The notes under the pieces were generated by a model that had not been told where the DNA came from, did not search any database, and saw only the letters and a program-made list of their open reading frames with translations. Shown here piece after piece: positions 10,598 through 20,631 of a DNA stretch of 64,000 nt (within the stretch, counting starts at the first letter, position 1; the number at the start of each line of letters is the position of its first letter). Source of the DNA: Micrasema longulum (Eukaryota; Arthropoda; Insecta; Trichoptera; Brachycentridae); assembly GCA_022494885.1 (NCBI GenBank), contig JAGVSM010001417.1, positions 124,001 to 188,000 of the forward strand, in the 5' to 3' direction. Position numbers and translations under genes: made by a program.

Positions 10598-13297
10598 TCA
10601 GGTCATGATCTGGTGGTTTATTTTGGATTTAAAATTGCAATCGAGGAAGTGATCTGTCATTATCTTATATTGACACTGTTTGTTAATTGGCAAAACGTTA
10701 ACAAAATCAAATAATATTTTATTGTTGTCTTTTGCCTCATTCTTTATTTTTACAGGTACGATAATTTTTTTAATTTGTACCTGTAAGTTCAAGACTCTAT
10801 CCGTATAAGATTTAAAACTTAATCCCCATATTCTTAATCCATATTGAATAATTGGGTCAACTAGCCCCAAGTAAACTAGTCTCAGCACTGGGTATGGTAT
10901 GTATGGTTTTAAATGGTACATGTTAAGTAGGCAAACTCTTAGCTTATTGCAAACTGTTTTTATCTGTTCTTCCCAATTAAAAGTGGAATCTATAATAATA
11001 CCTAAATACTTATAATTTGATACGTGATCTATTTTTGTGCATTTGCAGTCTTGCAGATTGATATGCAAGCATTCGTGAGTGTGTGCATATATTAACAAAT
11101 CTTCTTTTGGTCTATTATATGGGGACGTAATGTGTAACGCTTTCGTTTTTTTTATATTTATTGTTAGGCTATAATCATGTGACCATCTTAAAACTTGATT
11201 AAAATCCGATTGCAGTTTTTGCTGCGCGTCTATTTGTGAGTCTCCAATAGCAACAATTGCCGTATCATCTGCAAACTGATAGCACAGTGAGTGTTGTATG
11301 ACATTTGCCATAGAGTTACAGTATATCAGGTATTCTAGGGGACCAATTACTGACCCCTGGGCTACTCCCGTTTTTACTTGTACTTTTTTGCTGAATATGT
11401 CTTGTATTTTCACAATTATATTTCGATTTTTGAGATAGTTAGCGAGTAGTTCTTTATACTTTCCTCTGATCCCAGCATCGTCCAAACATTCTACAAGGCG
11501 AGAGTGATCTAAGGTGTCGAAGGCTTTAGCATAATCGACGAAAATAACAATCACGTGTTTTTTGTTATTTAAGGCTTGGTTTATATTGTTTGCAAAGTCA
11601 GACAATAACTGTGTTGTGTTTTTTCTTTTTTGAAACCCATACTGTTTACAATTTATTATTGAATTCTTATCAAGATATTTTGTTATGTTCTGAACCAAGA
11701 ATGTTTCAAATATTTTATTTATACAAGTCAATATAGAGATAGGTCTATAGTTACAGTATTCCAAGTGAGAGTTTCCTTTGTAAATAGGTCTTATTATAGA
11801 TATTTTTAGACAATCAGGATAAATCCCCTTTTCTAGACACAGATTTATTATTTTACAAAGCAAGTGACTGATATTTTCCTTTACATATTTTAAATCCCGA
11901 ATTCTTATTGAGTCTATACCTGGCGATTTTAGTGAGTTTAGTTCGGTTATAATTTTTTGTATTTGAATGGGCCTCGCATATGGGATACGCAATGATTGCA
12001 TTTGTTTTTTTACATGTACGTTATCCAATAGAGTTTTAATTTTGCAGTTATGTTTTATTTTTTCTACTTCATTTACAAAACTCGAGGCGAAATTATTTAC
12101 TATATCATTTATTTCTGTATTTGAGCCCATGTGTTTCATGACAACGTCATCAAGGGAGTTTACATTTTTTCCTAATAAGCGATTTACGGTTTTCCAGGTT
12201 TTCATCATATTTCCTCGGTTTTTTTCGAATTCGGTTTGAAAATGTTTTATTTTAGTTTTTTTTATTTTCAGAGTCGTGTTATTACGTAACTTCACGTAGT
12301 GTTTTCTATATGTACTATTTGTTGGACTGCTTCTCCATTTTCTAAACGCAATATCCCTCTCACGCATCATATGCTTTAAGTCTCGGGTAATCCAAGCTTC
12401 GTTACTTTGTTTACTCGACAGTTCCTGTTTTTCATATGTACATCGTTCGTATATTGTTTGAAAAGTATTGACAATTTGATCGAGCAGTAGCGATGGACAG
12501 TCATATTTAGCGGAAATTTGATCCCATTTTATATTCGTCAGCATGTGTTCTATTTTTTTATTGTCCAATGACTTGACTTTATTTGTTGTTCTAGGTTTCG
12601 GCATAGGTATTAGAGGCGCGCTGAGCACTGTGATGTAATGGTCGGAGATTTTGTATTGAATGACCGCGGAATGGATCGGGTATAAGTAGGTGCGAGTGAA
12701 AATGTGATCGATACAAGTTTGCGAGGTATTGTCTCCGCTCATCTCTTCTCTAGTGTAGTCGCGTATGCATTCATCCATTCCATAACTACTCAAGATGTCT
12801 TTATATCTAAGTGATAAAATATTATTGTTGTCTTTAGTGTCTATGTTCATATCTCCAATTAAAATTAATTTTTCTTTGTTAGGGCAGTTGTTTAAAAATA
12901 CTTCAATTTCATTTACAAACAAGAGTTTGTGCATAGATGGTGGGCGATATATGCACATGATATTAAATTTGGACCCATCACGCGTGACTCGTAGGTATAA
13001 GCATTCGTAGTTTTTAGCATTTAGGTCTACTTCTGTACATTTAAAAGTATTTTTTATAAATACCATGATTCCACCACCACGGCGGTCACTTCTCAGTTTA
13101 AAATATTTTTCATATCCATTTAAGTTAAAATGATGAGATGCATCTGATTTAATATTAACTTCACTTAAAATTATAACGTCGATGTTGTCACTTGTATTTT
13201 TTAAAAGTACACATAGTTGGTCAAAGTTTTTTCTCAAGCTTCGTATATTTAAATGTAAGAAATTAATTAGATTATTTGTTTTCGGAAGCGACGCCAT
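10598..13297 (-). CDS. LINE ORF2: endonuclease-reverse transcriptase
   Basis: An 899-residue polyprotein that would nick target DNA and copy its own RNA in the nucleus (target-primed reverse transcription). Residues 1-225 form an exonuclease-endonuclease-phosphatase domain: N17 in HLNIRS, E46, YRPP at 117-120, GDMN at 148-151, IDH at 196-198 and SDH at 218-220. Residues about 450-720 form the reverse transcriptase: SPGID, NYRPIS at 516-521, FVDYAKAFDTLDH with D588, TGVAQGSVIGPL at 643-654 and the catalytic FADD at 675-678. All catalytic acids are present. The start is MASLPKTNN, 120 bases after ORF1. Length is normal apart from the early TGA. The clade (CR1/Daphne/jockey group) is inferred from layout. 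Confidence 0.93.
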   Translation of the reverse strand: MASLPKTNNLINFLHLNIRSLRKNFDQLCVLLKNTSDNIDVIILSEVNIKSDASHHFNLNGYEKYFKLRSDRRGGGIMVFIKNTFKCTEVDLNAKNYECLYLRVTRDGSKFNIMCIYRPPSMHKLLFVNEIEVFLNNCPNKEKLILIGDMNIDTKDNNNILSLRYKDILSSYGMDECIRDYTREEMSGDNTSQTCIDHIFTRTYLYPIHSAVIQYKISDHYITVLSAPLIPMPKPRTTNKVKSLDNKKIEHMLTNIKWDQISAKYDCPSLLLDQIVNTFQTIYERCTYEKQELSSKQSNEAWITRDLKHMMRERDIAFRKWRSSPTNSTYRKHYVKLRNNTTLKIKKTKIKHFQTEFEKNRGNMMKTWKTVNRLLGKNVNSLDDVVMKHMGSNTEINDIVNNFASSFVNEVEKIKHNCKIKTLLDNVHVKKQMQSLRIPYARPIQIQKIITELNSLKSPGIDSIRIRDLKYVKENISHLLCKIINLCLEKGIYPDCLKISIIRPIYKGNSHLEYCNYRPISILTCINKIFETFLVQNITKYLDKNSIINCKQYGFQKRKNTTQLLSDFANNINQALNNKKHVIVIFVDYAKAFDTLDHSRLVECLDDAGIRGKYKELLANYLKNRNIIVKIQDIFSKKVQVKTGVAQGSVIGPLEYLIYCNSMANVIQHSLCYQFADDTAIVAIGDSQIDAQQKLQSDFNQVLRWSHDYSLTINIKKTKALHITSPYNRPKEDLLIYAHTHECLHINLQDCKCTKIDHVSNYKYLGIIIDSTFNWEEQIKTVCNKLRVCLLNMYHLKPYIPYPVLRLVYLGLVDPIIQYGLRIWGLSFKSYTDRVLNLQVQIKKIIVPVKIKNEAKDNNKILFDFVNVLPINKQCQYKIMTDHFLDCNFKSKINHQIMT

Positions 13298-13417
13298 CCA
13301 CTGCTCGATCTGCTGGTGGGCGGTGAAGACGATATTGTCATCGTTGAATTCCGCGCCGGTAGTGATGATATTTTAACTACAGTAATATGTATCTGCATAA
13401 GTGCTATCGATAGATAA

Positions 13418-14305
13418 TTATTTGTTAGCGCCTACGCCCGTGTCTAGTGCATTTGCTTGCTCTTGACTCGCGCTCGCCGTAACGTTACAGTGAAATATTT
13501 TCGCAATATCCATTTCCATATTTATGATAAACGGCCTTGTTTGCGCTGCGTTCCGTTTTACCATTATCTTGCCATTTTTGATCCATACAAAATCATAATT
13601 AAATTTTTTCGCGGCTTGCTTTGCTTGCCAAAGCAGCTTTTTTTTTGTGGCGGGGATTAATTCATTAATGTAGACAGATTGTTCGCCCTTGCAGCCGATC
13701 ATATCGTTTGTTAAATTTTGTTGTTTTGTTTTTTGTAAAATTTTTTCCCATGCTTTGCTATCTCTCATTTGAACTAATATGCTTTTGTGCCTTTTTGGAT
13801 CATATGGTTGCTTGATCGATACCTTTATAATGCTCTCCTTTTTAACTCCTTTTATTGCGCAAATTCTGTTAACAATCTCTTCAGGATCATTTTCAGGCGA
13901 TGAAACCCCACATATTTCGACTGAAGTCTTCATTGATGGGTCAATTAGTTCATTGATTTGATCCTGCATTTTAACGATAATCGCATCTTTTTTAGAGCTA
14001 TCTTCTTTTAGTATTTCTACCTCTTTTATGAGGGAATTTATGCATTTTTTATTTTCCCGAAACTCTCGAAACACTGCGTCATATTGAGTTGCAATAAACT
14101 CGCGAGTGTCCTTAAGTTCGTTAATTTCCTTTTTTAACTCTCCGACAACATCTAATCTTTGTTGCATGGATTTTATAAGAAGTTCAATATTTTTGTTTTC
14201 CTCACCTACTGGACGTGTCGGTGAGCCGTCTCCTGCCTTTAATTGTCTGGTGCGTGGCTTCATTGTACTGTTCGCCCACACTGTTCGTTTAATTGCGTAG
14301 CACAC
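13418..14305 (-). CDS. LINE ORF1: coiled-coil, FP25K-like nucleic-acid-binding protein
   Basis: A 295-residue protein expected to coat the element RNA and form the ribonucleoprotein. The first Met gives MCYAIKRTV, but Met15 (MKPRTRQ) is an equally good start and matches the basic N-termini of such proteins better. Residues about 35-115 are rich in E, K, L and I in heptad spacing, indicating a coiled coil. Residues about 125-200 form a mixed central domain (SVEICGVSSPENDPEEIVNR). Residues about 212-270 (VYINELIPATKKKLLWQAK, then FVWIKNGKIMVKRN) match the C-terminal domain shared by baculovirus FP25K and many arthropod LINE ORF1 proteins. It has no zinc knuckles. It lies upstream of ORF2 on the same transcript, and the gap implies separate or reinitiated translation. 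Confidence 0.88.
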   Translation of the reverse strand: MCYAIKRTVWANSTMKPRTRQLKAGDGSPTRPVGEENKNIELLIKSMQQRLDVVGELKKEINELKDTREFIATQYDAVFREFRENKKCINSLIKEVEILKEDSSKKDAIIVKMQDQINELIDPSMKTSVEICGVSSPENDPEEIVNRICAIKGVKKESIIKVSIKQPYDPKRHKSILVQMRDSKAWEKILQKTKQQNLTNDMIGCKGEQSVYINELIPATKKKLLWQAKQAAKKFNYDFVWIKNGKIMVKRNAAQTRPFIINMEMDIAKIFHCNVTASASQEQANALDTGVGANK

Positions 14306-14392
14306 ACAATACTAACTAGCGCGAGTTCACAACACGTTCAGCCTGTTTGTTCGTCCAATATGCTCACTCTGGGTTTTTAATTTCTCAATTTT

Positions 14393-14740
14393 TAATTTAT
14401 TTACAGGATAAAACAAAAAACCGAATTGTTTTTCAGAGTCAAGAAACTTAAACACTTCGAATTATGAAGTTCACTTCACGATTTGATCATTATTCTTCAC
14501 ATATTTAGCGCACGTTATTTCACGTGTATTTGACAGTTCGCAGTTCGCTGGTTGAAAGGTTTTAAATTTCACATGTTTTTATTTATTCACAGGATAAAAC
14601 AAAAAAACAAATTGCACTTCAGAGTCAAGAAACTTAAGCACGTCGAATTATGATGTTCATTTCACGATTTGATCAGTATTCCTCACTTATTTCAAACTTA
14701 TTTAGCATACGTTATTTCGCGTGTATTTGACAGTTCGCGT
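14393..14740 (-). repeat. Duplicated segment in the LINE 5' UTR
   Basis: Units at about 14,406-14,541 and 14,592-14,738 share GGATAAAACAAAAAA, TCAGAGTCAAGAAACTTAA, TTCACGATTTGATCA and GTGTATTTGACAGTTCGC. The period is about 186 bp. Tandem 5' UTR units carry promoter activity in several LINEs (established knowledge), so these could be the internal promoter. That role is inferred. Confidence 0.75.
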
Positions 14741-14804
14741 ACTTGCGGTGATTTACAACCCCTGCTTGCACTTGTATATAACAAATAAATTTGTTTAGTC
14801 TCCC

Positions 14805-14847
14805 ACCAGTCTGACGATGTCGGTCACGACGAAACCCGGTCACTGGT
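14805..14847 (+). ncRNA. Intact-looking hammerhead ribozyme motif, family a
   Basis: Parts in order: helix I ACCAGU (14,805-14,810), core CUGACGA (14,811-14,817), extra U, helix II GUCG/CGAC with loop GUCA (14,819-14,830), GAAA (14,831-14,834), a short palindromic segment with ACC and GGU, unpaired C at 14,841, then ACUGGU (14,842-14,847) fully complementary to helix I. The core matches the hammerhead consensus CUGANGA...GAAA, and cleavage is predicted after C14,841. Helix III is too short for a stable monomer hairpin. The best-preserved motif in the window together with 29.5 kb. Confidence 0.8.
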
Positions 14848-14915
14848 AAAAAAAATTATAAAATAATTATAAATAGAAGTGGAATAAAACTATAAAGTAG
14901 TTTTATTATTATAAA
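14848..14915 (+). repeat. 3' tail of the family a hammerhead element
   Basis: A-run, A/T-rich spacer, then GTGGAATAAAACTATAAAG and TAGTTTTATTATTATAA. AATAAAACTA and TAGTTTTATT are complementary, giving a terminal hairpin. The solo copy at 60.0 kb ends the same way, just before its target duplication. Confidence 0.65.
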
Positions 14916-14926
14916 TATGTGAATAT

Positions 14927-15439
14927 GTCTGTAAATATCTGTATTTTAGGGGATAAAACACTGGAGTTCACTTTTTGAAGTTAGAAATGGAAAATTTATC
15001 GTAATAAGCTGTTTGATACGTGAATAAAACACGAAATCCTGATTGCGTTATAAAAATGTTTTTTTAAGTTGAAATGAAAATCTTAAGGCCACTTTGTTTT
15101 AATGCAAAAGAAATCAGTGTCCCCGATACATTTTTTTTTAAATATGTACTATTATTTTTTAAAATTTTCCATTTTTTTTATTTTCAATTGAAAGTTCTTT
15201 ATATGATGAAATTATCTCACTTGGTTAAAAAATATGATGTTTCGGAAATAACACTGTTTCGCATTTGTTTCACTTAGAAGTGCTGACCGTGAAATGACAG
15301 TATGAACCTAACTTCGAAAAGTGAAAATGCAGTATTTCACTAAAAACGAACCACCAAGTCCTAGGGGCCTTCAGACCCTGTATTTCTTAATGCGGCTCTG
15401 TTTAGGACAAAGCAACTTATAAGCTGGTATCGAAACATA
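14927..15439. other. AT-rich stretch, nothing firmly recognised
   Basis: A 67-codon frame (15,074-15,277) has no motif. The last 80 bp may be decayed upstream sequence of the LINE that follows. Confidence 0.35.
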
Positions 15440-16080
15440 AACATCAATATGCAACCGATTAACCGAAGTAGACTCGAGAGTCACTCGATGATTTGGGGAC
15501 CGTGTGAGTTGAAGTACTCTCTTATGGTGGAGAGGGTTCAGAAGAAATTTCTTCGGTTTCTCTACATGAGGGAGTGCGGATATTATCCATGGCTTTATCC
15601 CACTGAGTTCCTCCAGGGTATGCTTGGTTACAGCATTTTGAAGACTAGAAGGAATGTGTATTTAACAACGCAATTCTTTCGATTGTTGCGCGGTATTATT
15701 GACAACCCTGAAATTATGCGGAGCATTAGCTTTTATGTTCCTGATAATTACTTTAGACAGCGTCAACATAGACTGTTTCACATTCCAATATACAGGACCA
15801 ACCTGCCAATGGTTATGCCTGTCGGAAGGGCTATCTCTATGTTGAACAATATCACTTTGGACATTGACATTTTTCACGTCTCTGAGGGAGTTTTTCGTTA
15901 CAAGATTCTCTTACTTTTTTAACATATTATTCTTTGGATATTATGTATACTAATGTGTTTTTTTTATATATACCTAATTTTACCTTATTATTTCTATATG
16001 TATGAATTAAGAGATTTTATTTTGTAATGTACATACATTTGAATAAATAAATGATAAATGATAAATAAATGATAAATCTT
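15440..16080 (+). pseudogene. LINE ORF2 C-terminus with 3' UTR and tail (family E), 5'-truncated
   Basis: A 157-residue open frame (15,449-15,922) starts in RSRLESHSMIWGPCE...MVERVQKKFLRFLYMR. This is the region after the reverse transcriptase palm in jockey/R1-group ORF2 proteins (SRLEY...W.P......IE.VQ++FLR). It continues to ISMLNNITLDIDIFHVSEGVFR, the usual C-terminal block, and a stop. An AATAAA signal and an (ATAAATG)n-type tail follow to about 16,078. The frame is intact over this length, so the copy is fairly young. The catalytic domains are absent. Confidence 0.85.
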
Positions 16081-16734
16081 ATTCGATTTATACATTTATC
16101 AGTCGGATGTGCATCGCTAGTCTTGGGTCTTGGGGTTAAAAGTTTGAAGCATAGAGTATGAAGTTAGTTGAGGACCATAAAATGGCGATCGTAAATACGT
16201 TTTTCTCGTTTTATTACACTAACACTTCGCCGCATATTGACGGTTCCAGCTACATAGATATGTACAGACGAGGTCCACGTTCATGACGAGCGCGGTAAGA
16301 GGTGCTGGCGGGGTAGAAACTTCCCGCTCCAGCGTCTCATACCCGATGGGCCCATGTCGTTAGTGCTGTTCTTGCAATTTAAATGCGTGTGATCGACATT
16401 TAGATTTCTACATAGTATAATACAAGTTACGTTTGTTCAGAAAATCAAAAGTATTTTATTGTATTGTATTTTATTAAGTACTATCAATAAATTGTACTAA
16501 GCGGCCTGAGAAAAATAATTAAGTTGAAAAAAATCACTGAAAAAATAGGTAAAACATTTTCCTCTGATTACAAAATCGAAAATATTAACTTAGATGTAGT
16601 CAAATCTATAAAAGACCTCGGAGTTATCACGACTATAAACTTACCTTTAATGAACACATTAATATTCTATTAAATTGTTATCTAGAACTCTCAGGTTTTG
16701 TGGGCAGAACATTCAGTGACTTAACTAATATGTT
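16081..16734. other. Unrecognised, with a GC-richer patch
   Basis: A GC-richer patch at 16,240-16,400 (GAGCGCGGTAAGAGG, CTGGCGGGGTAGAAAC) has no frame or repeat partner in the window. The rest is AT-rich. Confidence 0.35.
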
Positions 16735-16835
16735 CACCAACAATATTTGAGTTTGTCCAAATTTATGTAGAAAAGGATTGGATTCAACTCCTTGGGGAGC
16801 GGCTTATATTAACATATTAGAGAAGGTAATATAGA
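16735..16835 (+). repeat. R1 foldback fragment
   Basis: AACAATATTTGAGTTTGTCC, GGATTGGATTCAACTCC, TTGGGGAGC and TATTAACATATTAGAGAAGG blocks of the R1 outer segment. Confidence 0.6.
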
Positions 16836-16854
16836 TATGGCAAAATATTAATTA

Positions 16855-17445
16855 ATTTATTTTGTTTTATTTGTTTTATTTTATTTGGGAAATCAACAGT
16901 TCTACATACATATTTTGAGTAAACAAACAAATATAGTGTATAAACTCAGAACTAATAACAGATTTCTACATAGTATACAAAGTTAGTAAAGAAAATATAT
17001 TACATATCAAATAAATACATACAATTTATACATATAAAAATGTTATTTTCATGTACTCAATAATCAACATTAAGTTACTGTAAATTGGGCGGGATAAGGA
17101 CAAAAATGCTTGAAGAGAGGATAAAGAGGGGAGGGGAGATGTACATATTTATTATTATAATGTCTACCAAGTTACATAATACATTTTTAGTGTAAATTTT
17201 AAATCTGACAGAGTGATGTTTGTTTAATCTTTATTTTTAAATTTTGTAATGTACATTGAAAAAGTCCTACGAAAAAAAGTATTTTGAACATACGATGTTT
17301 TACTTATTGGTACATGAAACAAGTGGTACCATCTACAAATCCTGGCTGGCACATGTATTGTTATTAAACCAAGCAGCTCTGTACAGTCAACCATTCCTGT
17401 CATAATTTTGTAAAGCAGTAGTTGGTCCGCACACACTCTGCGGTA
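16855..17445 (-). pseudogene. LINE ORF2 C-terminus and 3' UTR (family C)
   Basis: Minus strand 17,436-17,224 encodes LLLYKIMTGMVDCTELLGLI followed by a decayed tail. That is the jockey-type motif (FLYK.LNG..DC.ELL..I). The UTR runs to a TTTTATTTTATTTGGGAA plus-strand end near 16,860. The UTR is shared with 43,765, 54,345 and, distantly, 30,743 (AAATTGGGCGGGAT, TGCTTGAAGAGAGGATAA, GTCTACCAAGTTACATAATA blocks). Confidence 0.75.
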
Positions 17446-17544
17446 TTGTAGAGAAATGATTCCATGGAAGGTGGAGGCAGTGAGAGTAGATACATAAAAA
17501 ATACCGGTTTTGTATTTTATCTTGTGTTTATTTATATTGTTGAT

Positions 17545-17865
17545 AAATTCACCTGGTCCATGAAAAAGTATAGAAATTGAAAAAATAACATTTTCAGGCG
17601 TTGCCTGGTATGTAGGTGTAAGAATTCAATTAGATGAATCTCACCCGCATAAATAAAGGTTTCAGCCCCTTTACTTCACAAACATCAACAGATGAAATAA
17701 TTGAAGGAATATAGATGTTCAAATATGAGCAGAATGGTGAATGTTACACAGTGTGTAAAGTGGCCACTTAAACCAGCCTATGACAGGTCATTAGCCCTGT
17801 AGATGCCTAGACTTCCATCTTACTTTCTCTTAAATGTTCTTCATCTCTGTTGGAATATTTATTGA
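17545..17865 (-). repeat. R1 foldback arm with central region
   Basis: Includes the R1 centre (GGTCCATGAAAAAGTATAG, TTTCAGGCGTTGCCTGGTA, ATAAATAAAGGTTTCAGC) and the full minus-oriented arm to CATCTCTGTTGGAATA. Confidence 0.8.
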
Positions 17866-18084
17866 TTTGTTTAGTTTTAATTATTTAGTTGAATTAAGTA
17901 GTTATATTTCATATTATATATTACATAGTGAATTGTTCACTGCTGTGATCATTTCTTTAAAACTATTTATTGTAAAAGGTTCTTTGAACCGTTGATATAT
18001 AAATAAATACGTGAATAATATGTTCACAGTTAAAGCACACTATTGCTCACTTGTTCGTCATCTTTAAGAATATGCCTCCGCGAT

Positions 18085-18635
18085 CTGGTCTCTCTTCTAT
18101 GAAGGCCGGATAAACCATATTGAATCGGTGCAATATCGTCCGCTAAAAAAAGTAGCATGGACGATTGGCCTCGAAAGGAGAGACTACGTTTACGGAGATA
18201 CGGAGTCAATGTTAAAAATCTCAAGTCCACAAAAACGCACAAATAACATTGACTCCGTATTCATGTTTAATTTACTGAATAGCTTAATTGATGTACAACC
18301 GTTGCTGGAATAAGTAGCATTCAATGTTTCGATCCATCGGTTGTGAAATGATAATGTGCTGTTCCTTGATCAGCACAGCACAAATGTCCCGATTGTGTCG
18401 CATTGTAAACGCGAGGCAGAATCTGGACTTTTTTGATGCAAATCTTTCTAGATTTAATCAATCACTAAGATAAACCAGATCTTGTCTTGAGGTAGTAATT
18501 TTTTTTGTCCAGGTTTTAATTTTCTTTAGTTGTATTATTTTATTTCGATTGTGCCTATATGCATTTTTAAAATGAGAAATGTTAAGAGAAATGTGAAAAT
18601 TAACTGAATAAGTCCGTAAATAAATACATACAAAA
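18085..18635 (+). pseudogene. LINE ORF2 C-terminus and 3' UTR (family B)
   Basis: Encodes VAWTIGLERRDYVYGDTESM...IDSVFMFNLLNSLIDVQPLLE, then a stop and shifted remnants of the SIHRL...NVLFLDQHSTN block that is intact at 46.5 kb. The 3' UTR has CCAGATCTTGTCTTGAGGTA and ends in AATAAGTCCGTAAATAAATA. A C-terminal fragment of a jockey-like element, with stops and frameshifts. Confidence 0.75.
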
Positions 18636-20259
18636 ATCACCAAAGCTCACGTTTATATATTCGCCAATATCTACGATCCTATTTTTATTGAAACTCAACC
18701 GGGCAGAATTACAACACTATCGCATTGCTTCCGTTTGTTGTGAACGTAGACCCCGTCAATATCTACATTGTGATGTACAATATATTTGTATTTTACTTTA
18801 TGGAAAAGAACCGTATGCAATCTCTTCACAGTTAGATATTGTTTGATTTTTATGAGATTTTAAAAATTATGCGCAGTTAGGAAGATAAACAATGCCTGCA
18901 AAATGATTGTTAACTGTTTCATATTAGTTTTGTAAATTATACCAATATTCACTTTAAGCTTGAGACACAAAACACATTTCTATAAAAATGAGTACATAAT
19001 GAAGGTAAAAAATTTAGACTTGATTATGACTAAACATAGTTGATTAACTTTGTTTAGTTGGTGTGAAATCATTAACCGGTTTTAGACCAAGACTGTTGTC
19101 AATGCTAAAAAAATAAATTACAAAGTTAGTTATTCGAAAATCAATTTGACGGAAATCACAATTAAACATAACTATGACGGTAAAGACAAAAAGTTTACTA
19201 CAACAATATACAGCAATTCAAATATTTGCATATGACAAACATGATCAAAATTTGTATGCTAAGTTGGCTCACCAATTGGCGTTAACATAGGCATATTAAA
19301 CATTTGAAAGCACTGTACCTACCAGGGAGTTTTTTGATAAGGGAAACAGTTACTTGGTTCTAGGTACATAGTTAAAATATGTGTACTATTTACACAGTAA
19401 TTTGAATAAAGTGCTTTGAGACAAACCAAAAAGCTATTTTTAGTCACAATTTCAGCAACATTTCGTATTTTAATATTATGATACCATCACATCGTTTACA
19501 CCGATTTGAAAGCTAAATTTGCTGCAAAATAGTCACAATAAACGAAACATGAACAGTATTGGTTTGTTAGAATTGCTTCCACAGAAATTTTAAATATCTC
19601 AATTTGCGCATGCGCGGCTTGTGAATTTGGAACTGGGCGACTGCCTCGCTGAATAGAAAGCAACAAACTTACGCAGTTTCTCATTTCAGAATTAGACGGA
19701 ACACAGTAAGTATATCAAGAGTGAGTATACCTATATGACCTTTGTATTAGGGAAAATACATGTCGAAGAAAATCTATTCTTAGGTCAGCATTTTTATCGT
19801 CTTTTATCTTATTTCACATTTATTAATGAACTCGTAAGGTTTAACAATAAAAACATCTAATATTGGGCGTTTTAAAGTAACTTTGAACTAATTTAAATAA
19901 GTTTCAGTTTCGGCTAAAAATATATTTTCTGTCGGTCACTTAAAATTATCACTAATATTCTACTATTCACCCAGCCTAAATTTTGTCCATAATTTTTTTC
20001 AGTTACAGATATCTTTTAATTTTTTTTCTCCGCGAAGTACCCAATTTTGAGTGATACTGTAATTAATGTTTTCATTTACCAATGTTATTGTTGCAATACT
20101 TATTAACGAAAAAGTTAAAAATATTTAACGAGCGGATCACAAGTAAACAACTTATAGAACAGGGCTGAATAATAAAATAATAAAATATTTAATTTTGACA
20201 TGTAATTTTAATTCCGTAATTAATATAGTTTGTAAACTTTGTACGAGTGAGGCGCAGTA
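18636..20259. other. AT-rich region with one decayed hammerhead-like motif
   Basis: No gene is recognised. On the minus strand at about 19,105-19,035 there is AGTCTTGGTCTAAAACCGG, then TTAATG and a tail with AACTAAACAAAG. This resembles the GAAA-ACCGGU-tail part of the hammerhead units with G12 changed to A and an imperfect helix II. It is reported only as a possible relic. A somewhat less AT-rich segment at 19,500-19,700 has no recognisable content. Confidence 0.3.
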
Positions 20260-20535
20260 CAAAACGTATCCTGACAGATTCACAGCGCATGAATGGTTAG
20301 GATTCTAGTTTGCGTTTCCAAATATGATCAAATTTATTAACAGATAGGAGATCGATTACAGCACGTCTTGCAGCAACAGAGCGCATGCATGATACGAGGA
20401 AAACCATCCTTCATTTAGATTATTTAGAAATTGGATTTTAAGATCTTTTAATTTTTTTAATCTTTTGCAGATAAAGGTTGATTAAAACTCGTCCTGCAGA
20501 TACAGAGCGCAAGGATGGTTGAAATTCAAGTGGCA
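20260..20535. repeat. Three short copies of a GTCTTGCAGC...AGAGCGCA repeat
   Basis: ACAGATTCACAGCGCATGAA, GCACGTCTTGCAGCAACAGA and ACTCGTCCTGCAGATACAGA each lead into GCGCAnGnATG-type sequence. The same phrase occurs at 28.0, 28.7, 29.1, 36.5, 36.65, 37.1 and 41.46 kb, often beside the L2-like 3' end. Confidence 0.5.
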
Positions 20536-20631
20536 CTATAAATCTAATTTTAAAACAATGCCTTTTAAAACTAAATAAAATAAAACAAAATATGTAAAAT
20601 TAAATAATGCGAAATAAAAACAAATCATAAG

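Larger units (their letters stand above)
10225..14775 (-). mobile_element. Near-complete non-LTR retrotransposon (LINE family D, CR1/Daphne/jockey-like)
   Basis: In minus-strand order the parts are: 5' UTR with two imperfect 136-147-bp repeats, ORF1, a 120-bp gap, ORF2, a short 3' UTR and an A-rich 3' end (plus-strand T runs at 10,227-10,260). Both ORFs are long and uninterrupted except for one TGA near the ORF2 end. That makes it much younger than every other LINE in the window. ORF1 with a coiled coil and FP25K-like C-terminal domain plus an EEP/RT ORF2 is known from arthropod CR1/Daphne-type elements. Target duplications were not resolved; TATATAA at either end is too short to trust. Confidence 0.88.
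9868..14915. mobile_element. Inverted hammerhead element (family a) with a nested LINE
   Basis: Two homologous modules lie in divergent orientation at the ends: 9,900-9,995 on minus and 14,805-14,915 on plus. Each reads GAAACCCGGTCACTGGTAAA, an A/T-rich spacer, then GTGG(A)ATAAAACTATAA. The direct repeat TATGTGAATAT lies outside both (9,857-9,867 and 14,916-14,926) and could be an 11-bp target duplication. It is weakened by some 60 bp of unmatched sequence at the left end. The LINE inside is on the minus strand and probably inserted later. Confidence 0.5.

Noticed and set aside
19035..19105. Possible hammerhead relic on minus (AAAACCGGTT with a similar tail)
   Set aside because: G12 is lost, helix II has a mismatch in four pairs and the core cannot be aligned with confidence. 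Not listed as an ncRNA.
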